Below, one piece after another: positions 50,810 to 60,468 of a DNA stretch of 64,000 bases. Source of the stretch: Verrucomicrobiia bacterium (GTDB taxonomy: Bacteria > Verrucomicrobiota > Verrucomicrobiia > Limisphaerales > DASXHY01); the NCBI GenBank assembly GCA_035629175.1, contig DASPIL010000066.1, positions 1-64,000 on the forward strand, given 5' to 3'. The notes below the pieces were generated by a model that saw nothing but the letters and a program-made list of their open reading frames with translations, ran no database searches and had not been told where the DNA came from. The position numbers were made by a program, and so were the translations under genes. Numbering within the stretch: position 1 is the stretch's first letter; each line of letters begins with the position of its first letter.

Positions 50810-52900
50810 ATGCCGTGGACACGTTCGCAGGGATGGCTGCTGCGCTTTGCGCAATTCAGCGGCATCGCGCTGGTGTGCATTGGGACGGTCGTGCTCTGCG
50901 GCTGGGTCGCGAACCTTCCCGGTCTTGCGAGCTGGACCGCAAGCGGGAGCCCCATGAACCCCCTCTCTGCCCTGTTGTTCATGCTCGGCGGCATGACACT
51001 GTTGCGTCGGACGGCGCGCCTTCGGAAGGAAGGACGCGATTGGTTTTCGGGGATCGCCTCAGCCATTCTGATCGTCGGTGGCGCCATCAAGTTCGGTGAA
51101 TGCTTCGGATGGCAAAGCACCGCCGCGGCCGCCTTGTACCAGATGCTCAACGGGATCAATGCGGGTTTCCCTACGCATGAGATCGCGACCGCCAGCGCCC
51201 TGGGTTTTGTTCTCTGCGGGTTGGGCCTTGGATTGATGGATTATCGAACCTCCGCAGGATACGGCCCGGCGCGGGCATGCCTCCTGGCGAGCCTGTTCCT
51301 CAGTCTTCTGGCACTCGTCGGTTACGCATTCCGGGTCCTGCCACTCTACAGCATCGGTTCAACAATCCCCATGCCCCTCGCATCAGCAGTGAGTCTGGGA
51401 TTAATCAGCGCGGGCGGACTTGCAGCGCGGCCAGATTCCGGCTTCATGCGGCTGATCACTAGCGATACCACTGCGGGGGCAACCGCGCGGCGTCTCCTGC
51501 CAGCGGCGTTGTTGATTCCGCTGATCCTCGGCGCAATCCGTTTCACAGGAGCGCGGCATGGCGTTCTTGAATCGGAATTCGGCACATCGCTTTTTGTCGT
51601 CGCAAACATCGTGCTGTTTGCGCTGCTGATCTGGTGGAACTCGCGGATGTTGTTCGCCGCTGAGCAGGAACGGACCCGGGCCGAACGCCGGCTCGCCGTG
51701 CAATATGGAGTCACACGCATCCTGGCCGAAGCAACCGATGTGAGTGCCGCGATGCAATCGATCGTGCGATCCATCTGCGATTGCATGGGCTGGGACGTGG
51801 GGGAGGTGTGGCGCGTTGATGATAACGGGAAGTTGATCCGTTGCGAACACGTTTACACCCGCTCACTCGAATTTGATCATTTCGCGGAAATCACCTGCAG
51901 GCTGGCGTTGTCGCAGGGAACCGGGCTTCCAGGGCGCTCATGGGAAAAGCGTGAAGCGATATGGCTCGCGGACATCAACAGCAGTTCGCAGCAGTTCTCC
52001 CGCGCGATTGCTGTCACTGAAGCAGGATTGCGCAGCGCCATCGTTTTTCCCATCCGATTCAATGGAAGCGTGTGCGGCGTGTTTGAGTTCTTCAGCGCCC
52101 GTTCGCAGCAGCCCGACGACGCATTGCTGCAGACGCTCACTGCGATCGGCTATCAGATTGGGCAGTTTGCCGATCGCAAGCAGGCCGAGGATCAGTTGAA
52201 ACGGACCAGCGCCGACCTTGCGCGTTCGAACACGGAACTGCAGCAGTTTGCTTACGTCGCGTCGCACGATTTGTCAGAACCGTTGCGCATGATCGTCAGC
52301 TACCTGCAACTTCTTGTTTCCCGCCACCGGGCCCGCCTGGACGCAGAGGCGATGGAGTTCATCGGGTATGCAGTCGACGGCGCCGAACGCATGCAGAAGC
52401 TGATTCACGATCTGCTGGCTTATGCCCGCGTGGATAGCAAGGCGCGGGAGTTTCAACCGACAGACTGCAACCAGGTTCTGGCGGGAGTGCTGTTAAACCT
52501 GAAGGTAATCATCGATGAAACGGCGGCCGCCATTGAACACGAAACGTTGCCCACGGTGTTGGGCGACGCCATTCAATTGACCCAGGTCTTCCAGAACCTG
52601 ATCAGCAACGCCATCAAGTTTCGAGGTCCGCGGCCACCGCACATTACGATTTCAGCTGAACCGCGAGAGGGTGAATGGCTATTCAAAGTGGCCGACAACG
52701 GAATCGGGATTGATGCCCGAAATTTCGAGCGCGTCTTTGTGATCTTCCAGCGACTGCATACGCGGCAGGAATATCCCGGCACGGGAATTGGGCTGGCGAT
52801 TTGCAAGAAAATCATCGAGCGGCATGGAGGAAGGATCTGGGTGGAGTCCGAGCCGGGGCAGGGAACCACTTTTTGGTTCACAATTCCCGCGCGAACGTAA
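50810..52900 (+). CDS. Membrane histidine kinase: multi-TM sensor, GAF, HisKA, HATPase
   Basis: A 696-residue protein with a GGAGG ribosome site just upstream of ATG 50810. The N-terminal 280 residues hold about eight transmembrane segments (FAQFSGIALVCIGTVVLCGW ... FVVANIVLFALLIWWN), a MASE-like sensory domain. A GAF domain (about 300-455) follows, with CDCMGWDVGEVWRV and AGLRSAIVFPIRFNG. HisKA has QQFAYVASHDLSEPLRMIVS with phosphoacceptor His486. The ATPase region has VFQNLISNAIKFRG, VADNGIGID and GTGIGLAICKKIIERHGG, the group typical of bacteriophytochrome-like kinases. No receiver domain is present. A REC-PP2C gene lies 227 bp downstream in the same direction and is its likely partner. 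Confidence 0.92.
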   Translation: MPWTRSQGWLLRFAQFSGIALVCIGTVVLCGWVANLPGLASWTASGSPMNPLSALLFMLGGMTLLRRTARLRKEGRDWFSGIASAILIVGGAIKFGECFGWQSTAAAALYQMLNGINAGFPTHEIATASALGFVLCGLGLGLMDYRTSAGYGPARACLLASLFLSLLALVGYAFRVLPLYSIGSTIPMPLASAVSLGLISAGGLAARPDSGFMRLITSDTTAGATARRLLPAALLIPLILGAIRFTGARHGVLESEFGTSLFVVANIVLFALLIWWNSRMLFAAEQERTRAERRLAVQYGVTRILAEATDVSAAMQSIVRSICDCMGWDVGEVWRVDDNGKLIRCEHVYTRSLEFDHFAEITCRLALSQGTGLPGRSWEKREAIWLADINSSSQQFSRAIAVTEAGLRSAIVFPIRFNGSVCGVFEFFSARSQQPDDALLQTLTAIGYQIGQFADRKQAEDQLKRTSADLARSNTELQQFAYVASHDLSEPLRMIVSYLQLLVSRHRARLDAEAMEFIGYAVDGAERMQKLIHDLLAYARVDSKAREFQPTDCNQVLAGVLLNLKVIIDETAAAIEHETLPTVLGDAIQLTQVFQNLISNAIKFRGPRPPHITISAEPREGEWLFKVADNGIGIDARNFERVFVIFQRLHTRQEYPGTGIGLAICKKIIERHGGRIWVESEPGQGTTFWFTIPART

Positions 52901-53127
52901 GGGCGGGCCGCCGCGCATGTCCCTTAAGTGCTGGAGCGCACGCCGGAGCGCAGCCTTCAAGTTGCTTGAACGTGACGAATGCGAGAGTGTTGGAATTGTC
53001 GGCGCGCCTCACTCCACGCGCGCTGGAGCGGCAGGAATTCCGCGCGCCTGGAAGGAAGGTATCCTGCCCATGTCCGCCGCCGCAGCCGAGCTTATAGACT
53101 TCGCCCAATACCCGACTTCAACATGCG
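52901..53127. repeat. Spacer with weak dispersed repeat units
   Basis: No gene is seen. Units such as GGAGCGCACGCCGGAGCGCA (about 52933) and CTGGAGCGGCAGGAATTCCG (about 53023) resemble the GGAGCGCCGGCTTGCAGCC unit at 37593. The match is weaker than among the other spacers, so membership of the family is tentative. Confidence 0.35.
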
Positions 53128-54408
53128 ATGCACTCGCTTGAAACAACCCGGATGCCATCCGAGCAGAACCTGAAAGCTTTCGCCCCGCAGATTCGCGCTC
53201 TGCTGGTCGAGGACAATCCTGCCGACGCCCGTCTCATTGAGGCAATGCTCAGCGAAGCCGAGGGCGGCTCATTTCGCCTCGAGCGAGTCGACCGCGTCAG
53301 TCGCGGCATAGAGCGGCTTCAGCAGGGAGGCATTGACGTCGTGTTGTCCGACCTGTCGCTTCCCGACAGTCACGGCCTTGAGACATTCACTCAACTCCAT
53401 GCCGCAGCGCCGCGGATTCCCATCATCGTTCTGAGCGGGTTGAGCGACACGACCATCGCCGTCAAAGCGGTGCATGAAGGCGCGCAGGATTTTCTCGTGA
53501 AAGGTGAGGTGGATGGCCGGCTCCTCGCGCGTTCCATTCGTTACGCAATCGAACGGAAGGCCATGTCCGAGCAATTGCATCGCTACGCAGATGAACTTCG
53601 CAAAAAGAACGCCCAACTTGAGGCGGACTTCAGCATGGCGCGTGAGATCCAGCAGATCTTCCTGCCGAACCAGTATCCTACGTTTCCGCAGTGGGAAACC
53701 CCTGAGCGGAGCGCCCTTGGTTTTTCGCATCGATACTTGTCGGCCGAAGCCGTCGGCGGGGATTTCTTTGATTTCTTCGCGATCAACGATTCCACATGCG
53801 GCGTGTTGATCTGCGATGTCATGGGCCATGGGATGCGGGCGGCGCTGATCACGGCAATCATGCGGGGCCTGATCGAGGAGTTGATGCTGACGGCGGGAGA
53901 CGCGGGCCGGTTTCTCACGGAGATCAACCGCAGTCTGCGTGCGATTCTGCGGCAGACGCGGGAGCCGTTTCTTGCCACGGCTTTTTACGGCGTGCTGGAC
54001 GTTGGGGCAGCCGAAATGCGCTTTGCCAATGCTGGACATCCGAGCCCGTTTTTCCTGAGTTGGAACCGCCGGCTTGTGGAGCCGTTGAAACATTTCGATG
54101 CGCGACATGGGCCTGCGTTGGGATTGTTTGAGCGATCGGTTTACCCGACGTGCAGGATTGAATTGAGCGGACGTGATCGGCTGATCCTGTTCACGGACGG
54201 CATTTACGAAGTGAACAACGAAGCCGGCGAAGAGTGGGGCCAACAACGGTTGCTGGAAATGGTGCAATCTGGATTGGATTCGCCGACTGAAAAGATTTTT
54301 GACGACCTGTTGCGGGAGGCGCAGCGGTTTTCGGGCACGAGCACTTTTGAAGATGATGTCTGCCTCGCGGGCGTTGAGGTGCGCGCCCTGATGACGCATG
54401 GAACTTAG
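53128..54408 (+). CDS. REC-PP2C (RsbU/SpoIIE-type) phosphatase response regulator
   Basis: A 426-residue cytosolic protein; an internal ATG at 53152 (MPSEQNLKAFAP) could also be the start. The receiver (about 20-145) has IRALLVEDNPADARLIEAML, IDVVLSDLSLPDSHGLET (acceptor Asp) and IIVLSGLSD, then FLVKGEVDGRLL. A coiled coil (about 150-175) joins it to the PP2C-type serine phosphatase domain (about 175-425), with MAREIQQIFLP, AVGGDFFDFFAIND (metal Asp), LICDVMGHGMRAALI (metal Asp), FANAGHPSPF, ILFTDGIYEVNN and TFEDDVCLAG. Such proteins dephosphorylate anti-anti-sigma factors in partner-switching cascades. No STAS or anti-sigma gene is adjacent. The upstream kinase at 50810 is the natural phosphodonor candidate. 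Confidence 0.93.
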   Translation: MHSLETTRMPSEQNLKAFAPQIRALLVEDNPADARLIEAMLSEAEGGSFRLERVDRVSRGIERLQQGGIDVVLSDLSLPDSHGLETFTQLHAAAPRIPIIVLSGLSDTTIAVKAVHEGAQDFLVKGEVDGRLLARSIRYAIERKAMSEQLHRYADELRKKNAQLEADFSMAREIQQIFLPNQYPTFPQWETPERSALGFSHRYLSAEAVGGDFFDFFAINDSTCGVLICDVMGHGMRAALITAIMRGLIEELMLTAGDAGRFLTEINRSLRAILRQTREPFLATAFYGVLDVGAAEMRFANAGHPSPFFLSWNRRLVEPLKHFDARHGPALGLFERSVYPTCRIELSGRDRLILFTDGIYEVNNEAGEEWGQQRLLEMVQSGLDSPTEKIFDDLLREAQRFSGTSTFEDDVCLAGVEVRALMTHGT

Positions 54409-54466
54409 GCCGGGAGCCGGGTTTGACCCTAATGCCGGCGGGGCAAACTGCGGTTATGTTCAACAC

Positions 54467-54691
54467 ATGCAGCAGCCTGCTCTCACCCGTTTGCTCGTGC
54501 GAAATGCGCGATCGCAAAAGTTCCTTAAAGCCGCCGGGGGGTGGACAAAAGAGGCTGAGGCTGCATGGAATTTTCCGAATCCCGTCAATGCCATCCACAC
54601 TTGCATGGCAAAGGGATTGCGCCAGGTGGAGTTGGTGGTGCGGTTTGAAGGCGACAGCGGCGACCGCCGCCTGGTGGTGAATTGCCGTTGA
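54467..54691 (+). CDS. Small conserved-looking hypothetical protein
   Basis: A protein of 74 residues from the ATG at 54467 (MQQPALTRLLVRNARSQKFL); a longer frame from 54398 overlaps the PP2C gene and adds unlikely sequence. The pattern FLKAAGGWTKEAEAAWNFPN followed by AIHTCMAKGLRQVELVVRF is of a type I have seen in small verrucomicrobial proteins (a strand, a GGW turn, a helix, a VELVVRF strand). It is probably a small alpha-beta cytosolic protein. No signal peptide is present and no function is known. It lies 58 bp after the PP2C gene and is convergent with the YggS-family gene. Confidence 0.68.
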   Translation: MQQPALTRLLVRNARSQKFLKAAGGWTKEAEAAWNFPNPVNAIHTCMAKGLRQVELVVRFEGDSGDRRLVVNCR

Positions 54692-54711
54692 ACGTTGGGC
54701 GGGTGAATTGT

Positions 54712-55404
54712 TCAGGCCGCAGTTCTCTTGCGTTCACCGAACAACGCGGTTCCGATCCGTACAATCGTCGCGCCTTCCTCGATCGCCAGTTCAAAATCCC
54801 CGGACATTCCCATGCTCAAGTGCGGGAGGGGCGCGCCGAGAACGTCTTCGCAACGCTGTTTGAGTTCCCGCAGTTGCCGAAAGATCGGCCGCAATCGCTG
54901 CGCGTCTGTCGTGTAAGGCGGAATCGTCATCAGCCCATGAATTTCCAGTCGCGGCAGGGCATTGATCGAAGCCAGGTCGGCGAGCAGCTGTTCTGAACGG
55001 TAGCCAAACTTGCTCGCCTCGCCCGCCAGATTTATTTCCAGGAGAATCGGCATCCTGCGTGCGGCCTGGTCGCAGCGCTTGTTGATTTCCTCCGCAAGAG
55101 GGAGGCTGTCGACGCTTTGAATCATCTCAAACAGTTGCACCGCCTCGCGTACCTTATTCGTTTGCAGGTGGCCGATCATGTGCCATCGGACCGACGCCGT
55201 GCAGAGGGGGATTTTCGAGCGGGCTTCCTGCACCTTGTTTTCGCCGATGAACCTTATTCCGAGCCTGGCGGCTTCGTTTACCGCTTCAGGAGGCTGTCCC
55301 TTTGAAACGGCGAGCAGCAGGACGCCCGAGGGTTCCCGGGCGCTGCGTTCGCACGCTTCGCGAATGCGTTGTTGAATCGATTCAAGGTTCTTGTCCAAAC
55401 TCAC
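54712..55404 (-). CDS. YggS/PROSC-family PLP homeostasis protein
   Basis: A 230-residue protein of the alanine-racemase-like PLP-barrel fold without catalysis. Motifs: VLLLAVSKGQPPEAVNEAAR with the PLP-binding Lys, IRFIGENKVQEARSKI, VRWHMIGHLQTNKVREAVQL, VDSLPLAEEINKRC, ILLEINLAGEASKFGY, LEIHGLMTIPPY and PLPHLSMGMSGDFELAIEEG with ATIVRIGTALFGER at the end. These are the YggS hallmarks. The family buffers pyridoxal phosphate and keeps amino acid pools balanced. It is divergent from the EVE-domain gene across 34 bp. Confidence 0.94.
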   Translation of the reverse strand: MSLDKNLESIQQRIREACERSAREPSGVLLLAVSKGQPPEAVNEAARLGIRFIGENKVQEARSKIPLCTASVRWHMIGHLQTNKVREAVQLFEMIQSVDSLPLAEEINKRCDQAARRMPILLEINLAGEASKFGYRSEQLLADLASINALPRLEIHGLMTIPPYTTDAQRLRPIFRQLRELKQRCEDVLGAPLPHLSMGMSGDFELAIEEGATIVRIGTALFGERKRTAA

Positions 55405-55438
55405 GAGGCAATCGTAGATCGACCATTGCGGATCGTAA

Positions 55439-55858
55439 ATGCCTATGAACTACTGGCTCGTGAAACAGGAACCCGAATCGTATTCGTGGGAAGACTTTGT
55501 GGGAGACGGGAGGACTGCCTGGACGGGGGTTCGGAATTTCCAGGCGCGAAACAACCTGCGCGCGATGAAACGCGGCGACCTCGTTTGCTTTTATCACAGC
55601 GTTTCTGAAAAGCAGGTAATGGGCATCGCCCGCGTCGATAGGGAAGCGTATGCCGATCCCACTGCGGATGAGGGAGATTGGTCCTGCGTGGATCTCAAAC
55701 CCGTCAAACCACTGAAGAAACCCGTGACGCTGGACACAATCAAGGGCGACAAGGCATTGCAGACGCTTCCATTGGTCAAGCAGTCGCGACTCTCGGTCAC
55801 CCCGATGAATGAAGCGCAATTTGCGCGCATTCTGGAACTCGGCGGCACGAAGGCCTAA
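55439..55858 (+). CDS. EVE domain-containing protein
   Basis: A 139-residue cytosolic protein that consists only of an EVE (PUA-like) domain: MNYWLVKQEPESYSWEDFVG, TAWTGVRNFQARNNLRAMKR, DLVCFYHSVSEKQVMGIARV, DWSCVDLKPVKPL and SRLSVTPMNEAQFARILELG. The domain binds modified bases in DNA or RNA. Single-domain members are common and are related to the human thymocyte protein Thy28. An internal ATG at 55445 fits the family start even better. The role here is unknown; no restriction or defence genes are adjacent. Confidence 0.92.
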   Translation: MPMNYWLVKQEPESYSWEDFVGDGRTAWTGVRNFQARNNLRAMKRGDLVCFYHSVSEKQVMGIARVDREAYADPTADEGDWSCVDLKPVKPLKKPVTLDTIKGDKALQTLPLVKQSRLSVTPMNEAQFARILELGGTKA

Positions 55859-56065
55859 AAGACCAACGATTTCCCCTTGCAGAACGGTAAAACAGGAGTA
55901 AAAACGCTGATGTAGTCGTTTTGATTGGGAATGTTAGGGTCCGGTAGAAGCACACAATCAAATCTCGGTTCCTCACCAATTAGTTGTGCTTTGGGAATAA
56001 CTTTTGCCCATATGTAGTGGTTTTTCACTTTACTGCTCTGGGCAGCTTTGAAAGTGTAGGCGCCA

Positions 56066-59000
56066 ATGTATCTCAAAAACTTAACCGTTTTAGGATTCAA
56101 GTCCTTCGCGGACAAGACTTCCCTCAATTTCGAACCGGGAGTGACAGGAATAGTAGGCCCCAATGGGTGTGGTAAGTCCAATGTGTCAGACGCTATACGT
56201 TGGGTACTGGGAGAACAGTCGGCCAAGGCGTTGCGTGGTGGCGAGATGGCGGACGTTATCTTTAACGGAACCGACGGCCGAAAACCGCTCAGCATGGCTG
56301 AGGTGTCGATCACCCTGGGGGATGTCGACGAGGAACATCTCCGCGCGGCCGGGGTGGAGGTGTCCTATAGCGAGGTGACCGTCACCCGCCGGATTTTTCG
56401 CGATGGCGGAAGCGAGTATTTCATCAACAAAATCCCCTGCAGGCTTAAGGACATCCAGCAGCTTTTCATGGGCACGGGCATGGGCAAGACCAGCTACAGC
56501 ATTCTGGCGCAGGGGCACATCACGCAGATTCTTTCCAGCAAGCCGGAAGACCGCCGTTTAATTTTCGAGGAAGCCGCGGGCATCACGAAGTTCAAGGCGC
56601 AAAAGAAGGAATCGCTGCGGAAGCTCGAATACACCGAACAGAACCTGTTGCGTGTCGCCGACCTGATCAAGGAAGTGAAGCGCCAGATCGGATCGCTCCA
56701 GCGCCAGGCGGGCAAGGCACGCCGATACAAGGAACTGGCGCAGAAGCTCCAGCATCTCGATACCCAGCTCGCGCGGCATCAGTTTGACCAACTGCAAACT
56801 GAGATTTCGGAGCGCCAGGACGCGGCCGAGCGGCTGCGCGGGGAAATCGAGGAAGGCTCCGCGAATGTGCTGCGTTGCGAGGACGAGATTCTTCAGTTGC
56901 GCGCGCGCCTCTCCGAATTGGAGCACGAGATCGCGGCGATGCAACAGCGCGGTTTGGAGCTGAAAGGCGAAGCCGATCGTCATGAGAGCCGGATTCATTT
57001 TAACGAGGAACGCTTGCGCGAGTTGGAGTCGCAAAACTCCCGCGCGCTGGCTGAAATTGCGCAGGCTGAAGAGCGGCGCCAGGGAGCTGCGGATGAGCTG
57101 ACCTCGATCACCGAACGGCTAGCAGTGAGTGAAGCGGCCATGGCGCAGCATCGCGAAGCGCTGGAGACGCGGCAGGAAACATTGCGGCAGGTGGAAAACG
57201 AACTGCGGGAGCGGCAGGAGGAATTGCGGCGCGCGCAGTCGGCTGCATTCAGCGCAGCGCAGGATTTGACCCGCGTTCGCAACGAAATCACCGCGCTGGA
57301 CCTGCAGAAGCAGGGTAATACGGTGCGGCTCGAAAAACTTTCCGCGGAAAAGATCCAGCTCGAAGAAGAGCGGAATCGGCTGGAGGTGAGGCTCGAGGAG
57401 TTCGCGCTGAACGTCGAAGCCGAGAAGTTAAACGTGCAGACGACCCGCGGCACCGTCGAGGAACGCCAGCAGCGCTTGCGGGAAATCCAGGAGGAACTGA
57501 ATCGCGCCGCGCAGGAACAGGAGAAACTGCTGCACGCGCAGGCCGACAAACGTTCGCGCCTCAATGTTCTCGAACAACTTGAAGGATCGCACGAGGGATT
57601 CAGCGCGGGTGCGTTGGCGGCTTTGCGACGCTCGCAATCCGTCATTGGATCGCTGGCGGAACGCATTCGGGTTCCCGACCAGTTTGTTACCGCCATTGAA
57701 AATGCGTTGGGACACCACCTTCAGATCGTGCTGACCGAGCAGCCGGAATCCGCCCAGCAGATTCTGGCGGATCTCACGACCAGCAAAGCAGGACGCGCGA
57801 GCGTGGCTGCCCTTTCGGTGCAGGTGCCCGAAGCGCAACTTGCGTTTGCAGGGGACATGGCGCCGGGGAGCGACGCGGATGCGCTCGAAACCCGGCTGAC
57901 CAAGGGCGAAGTCGTGCACGCGTTGCAGGTCGTGAAGGCGGAGCCTCAGGTGGAAAAGCTGATCAACAGCCTGCTTGAGCGCACGTTTATCGCGCCCGAC
58001 CTTTCGTCCGCGACGAAGCAGTTGCAGAACGGGCACGCGGGCTGCGATTTCGTCACGCTTTCGGGCGATCTATTGAACCGCCACGGCATCTACACGGGCG
58101 GCTACCTGAACGGCGCGGGCAACGGCAAGGCGCCTTCGAGCATCCTTGGACGCAAAAACCAGATCGCAGAACTGCAGATTGCCCTCGCGGAATTGCAGGA
58201 GCAGGTTGCAGACGTGAGCCGCAGGAAGGGCGCGCTGCAAGGGGAGCAAACTGAACTGCAGGCGAGCCTTCAACAGGCGCAAACGGAATTGCGCCAGCAG
58301 GAGGTCGCCATAGCGACAAGGCAGGGGGAATTCACGGCGCTTGAAAATTCCCGCCGGCTGCTGCACCAGAAAATTGATACGGTTGTTTATGAAGTGCAAA
58401 GCCTGGCGGACGGTGAACGCGAGGGCATGGAGAAGCGTTCAGCACTCGCGACGCGGGCCGGCGAGTGTGAAGCGCGCGAGCGTTCCAGCCAGGAACAAGT
58501 AAGTTCACTGACAACCCTGCTCGAGGAGTTGCGCCAGGGACGCGATTCCGCCACGGCGGAGTTGAACGAAAGCAAAGTGGGCCTGGCAGGCGAGGAGCAG
58601 TTGTTCGCGTCGTTTCGCCAGCAGAAGAACACGCTCGAGAACCGCATTCGCGAACTCGGCCAGATTGTTGAATTGCGGCGCTCCGAATGCGCATCGTTCC
58701 TCGGCCGCCGCGAACAGGCGGAACAGGAAATCGAGACTTCGCGCTCGCATATCAACCGCCTTCAGCACGACCGCGAGCAGGTCAACGCGCAGGTTGCGGA
58801 ATTGCTGACGCAGAAACAGGCGCAGGATGCTGATGTCTCAACCCGTGAGGAGGACCTCCGCGACCAGCGGCGAAGGCTCAGCGACATTCAGCAGCAGCGC
58901 GGCACGATCGAAGTCGAGCTTGCGCAGAAAAACATGGGTGTGCAGAACCTGCGGGAACGGATTCAGCAGAAGTATCACGTCAACCTGGACAACGTCCGCA

Positions 59001-59851
59001 GCGAATGCATCACCATCACCATTGCCGATGAAGGCCAGCCGCGCGTCGAGACGCTATCGCCCGAGGAGATGGCCGCCGCCGGTGCAGCGACAGATTGGAC
59101 TGCGGTTGCGCAGGAAGTGGAAGGGCTGCAGAAGCGGCTCGACGAGATGGGGCCTGTCAACCTTGTGGCCATTGAGGAATACGAGGAAACAGAGCAGCGT
59201 TATGAGTTCCTGACGAAGCAGCATGAAGACCTGGTCCAAGCCAAGGCGCAGTTGCTTGAAGTCATCAACCGCATCAACACCCAGACGCGTGAGATGTTCA
59301 AGCAGACGTTCGAACAGATTCGCGACAACTTCCGCGCCATGTTCACGGAGGTCTTTGGCGGCGGCAAAGCTGATTTGATCCTGGTCGATGAGAACGACGT
59401 GCTGGAAAGCGGCATTGATATTGTGGCGAAGCCGCCGGGCAAACAGCTGCAAACGATCTCGCTGCTTTCCGGCGGCGAGCAGACGATGACAGCAGTGTCG
59501 CTGCTGTTCTCAATCTACCAGGTCAAGCCAAGTCCATTCTGTGTGCTGGATGAGTTGGACGCACCGCTCGACGAGTCCAACATCAACCGCTTCATCCGCG
59601 TGTTGCAGCGCTTCATCACGGAGTCGCAGTTCATCATCATCACGCATAACAAGCGGACGATCGGCATGTGCGATGTGTTGTACGGGGTGACGATGGAGGA
59701 ACATGGCGTGAGCAAGATCGTGAGCGTGAAGTTTCACAAATCGCAGGTGAAGGATCTGACCCCGGAACCCGCAGGCGAAGGAAAGCCGCTGGTGCCTCCG
59801 CCGGCGTCCGCGCCCATGGCGCCGCCAGTTGAGCAAACAGTGCCCGCCTGA
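56066..59851 (+). CDS. smc: Chromosome segregation ATPase SMC
   Basis: A 1261-residue protein. The N-terminal head (1-165) has the Walker A motif GIVGPNGCGKSNVSDAIRWV and GMGKTSYSILAQGHITQIL. Long coiled coils (about 170-500 and 660-1000) surround the hinge (about 505-655; EGSHEGFSAGALAALRRS, HAGCDFVTLSGDLLNRHGIY). The C-terminal head (about 1050-1220) carries FGGGKADLILVDENDVLESG, the ABC signature LLSGGEQTMTAVSLLFSIYQ and Walker B PFCVLDELDAPLDESNINRF. The Pro-rich tail (PEPAGEGKPLVPPPASAPMA) is not part of the fold. SMC condenses and separates chromosomes after loading by ParB, encoded at 31447. The upstream 200 bp is AT-richer than the rest and probably holds the promoter. scpA and scpB are not in the window. 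Confidence 0.96.
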   Translation: MYLKNLTVLGFKSFADKTSLNFEPGVTGIVGPNGCGKSNVSDAIRWVLGEQSAKALRGGEMADVIFNGTDGRKPLSMAEVSITLGDVDEEHLRAAGVEVSYSEVTVTRRIFRDGGSEYFINKIPCRLKDIQQLFMGTGMGKTSYSILAQGHITQILSSKPEDRRLIFEEAAGITKFKAQKKESLRKLEYTEQNLLRVADLIKEVKRQIGSLQRQAGKARRYKELAQKLQHLDTQLARHQFDQLQTEISERQDAAERLRGEIEEGSANVLRCEDEILQLRARLSELEHEIAAMQQRGLELKGEADRHESRIHFNEERLRELESQNSRALAEIAQAEERRQGAADELTSITERLAVSEAAMAQHREALETRQETLRQVENELRERQEELRRAQSAAFSAAQDLTRVRNEITALDLQKQGNTVRLEKLSAEKIQLEEERNRLEVRLEEFALNVEAEKLNVQTTRGTVEERQQRLREIQEELNRAAQEQEKLLHAQADKRSRLNVLEQLEGSHEGFSAGALAALRRSQSVIGSLAERIRVPDQFVTAIENALGHHLQIVLTEQPESAQQILADLTTSKAGRASVAALSVQVPEAQLAFAGDMAPGSDADALETRLTKGEVVHALQVVKAEPQVEKLINSLLERTFIAPDLSSATKQLQNGHAGCDFVTLSGDLLNRHGIYTGGYLNGAGNGKAPSSILGRKNQIAELQIALAELQEQVADVSRRKGALQGEQTELQASLQQAQTELRQQEVAIATRQGEFTALENSRRLLHQKIDTVVYEVQSLADGEREGMEKRSALATRAGECEARERSSQEQVSSLTTLLEELRQGRDSATAELNESKVGLAGEEQLFASFRQQKNTLENRIRELGQIVELRRSECASFLGRREQAEQEIETSRSHINRLQHDREQVNAQVAELLTQKQAQDADVSTREEDLRDQRRRLSDIQQQRGTIEVELAQKNMGVQNLRERIQQKYHVNLDNVRSECITITIADEGQPRVETLSPEEMAAAGAATDWTAVAQEVEGLQKRLDEMGPVNLVAIEEYEETEQRYEFLTKQHEDLVQAKAQLLEVINRINTQTREMFKQTFEQIRDNFRAMFTEVFGGGKADLILVDENDVLESGIDIVAKPPGKQLQTISLLSGGEQTMTAVSLLFSIYQVKPSPFCVLDELDAPLDESNINRFIRVLQRFITESQFIIITHNKRTIGMCDVLYGVTMEEHGVSKIVSVKFHKSQVKDLTPEPAGEGKPLVPPPASAPMAPPVEQTVPA

Positions 59852-59877
59852 GCAACCGCCTGCGCAAACGGCCTGCT

Positions 59878-60468
59878 CTATTCGCGTCGATCCGGCCCAT
59901 CAGCCAAACGTTTCGCCGTCGCGCGCAGGTGGCGCGTGACATCGCGATGAAGGTCCAGCAAGTCTGTCCGCATCCGAAGCAATTGCGCGGCGCGCTCCGG
60001 ATTCGGTGCATGATTGGAAGCCACCAACGCGAGGTGTGTTCCGTAGTTCAGGGCTTCAACCTGCGTCAACAGGACTTCAAATTCGAACTCGACTCCGGAT
60101 GCAGCCAGCAGCGCGTCCTGCTTGGTTTTTGCAATCGCCTTCCGCGTCGCGGTTTCCCCGGGCGGCAGCACCAGCGCGCCGGATTGTTTTCCCATTTGTA
60201 CCACCATGTTTTCCAGCGTCGGAACGTGCTCTGCCGCTGTTTTCGAAATGCTTTTTACAAGCTCCTCCAAGGCGTCCGATTCTTTCTTGATCAGCAGCAG
60301 TTTGCTCAAATGCTGTTCCTCGCTGAGCAATTGGTGGAGCAGGAGAATGCAATCGAGATGCGAGGACTCTCCCCCCGCGCGAATGGATGTTTCATCCGGG
60401 GACCGCGTGCAGCCGGCGATCAGGAACAGTGCAGCAAGAAGGCAGAACAGCGAGAGTCGAAGGGTCAT
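59878..60468 (-). CDS. Putative lipoprotein, function unknown
   Basis: A 196-residue protein with a clear lipoprotein signal: LRLSLFCLLAALFLIAGCTR, lipobox IAGC with Cys19. The mature part is strongly helical (HLDCILLLHQLLSEEQHLSK, KTAAEHVPTLENMVVQMGKQ, ATRKAIAKTKQDALLAASGV, LLRMRTDLLDLHRDVTRHLR) with no catalytic motif. This resembles small four-helix-bundle lipoproteins. It is convergent with smc (26 bp from the smc stop) and has no operon partner. No family name can be given. Confidence 0.82.
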   Translation of the reverse strand: MTLRLSLFCLLAALFLIAGCTRSPDETSIRAGGESSHLDCILLLHQLLSEEQHLSKLLLIKKESDALEELVKSISKTAAEHVPTLENMVVQMGKQSGALVLPPGETATRKAIAKTKQDALLAASGVEFEFEVLLTQVEALNYGTHLALVASNHAPNPERAAQLLRMRTDLLDLHRDVTRHLRATAKRLADGPDRRE

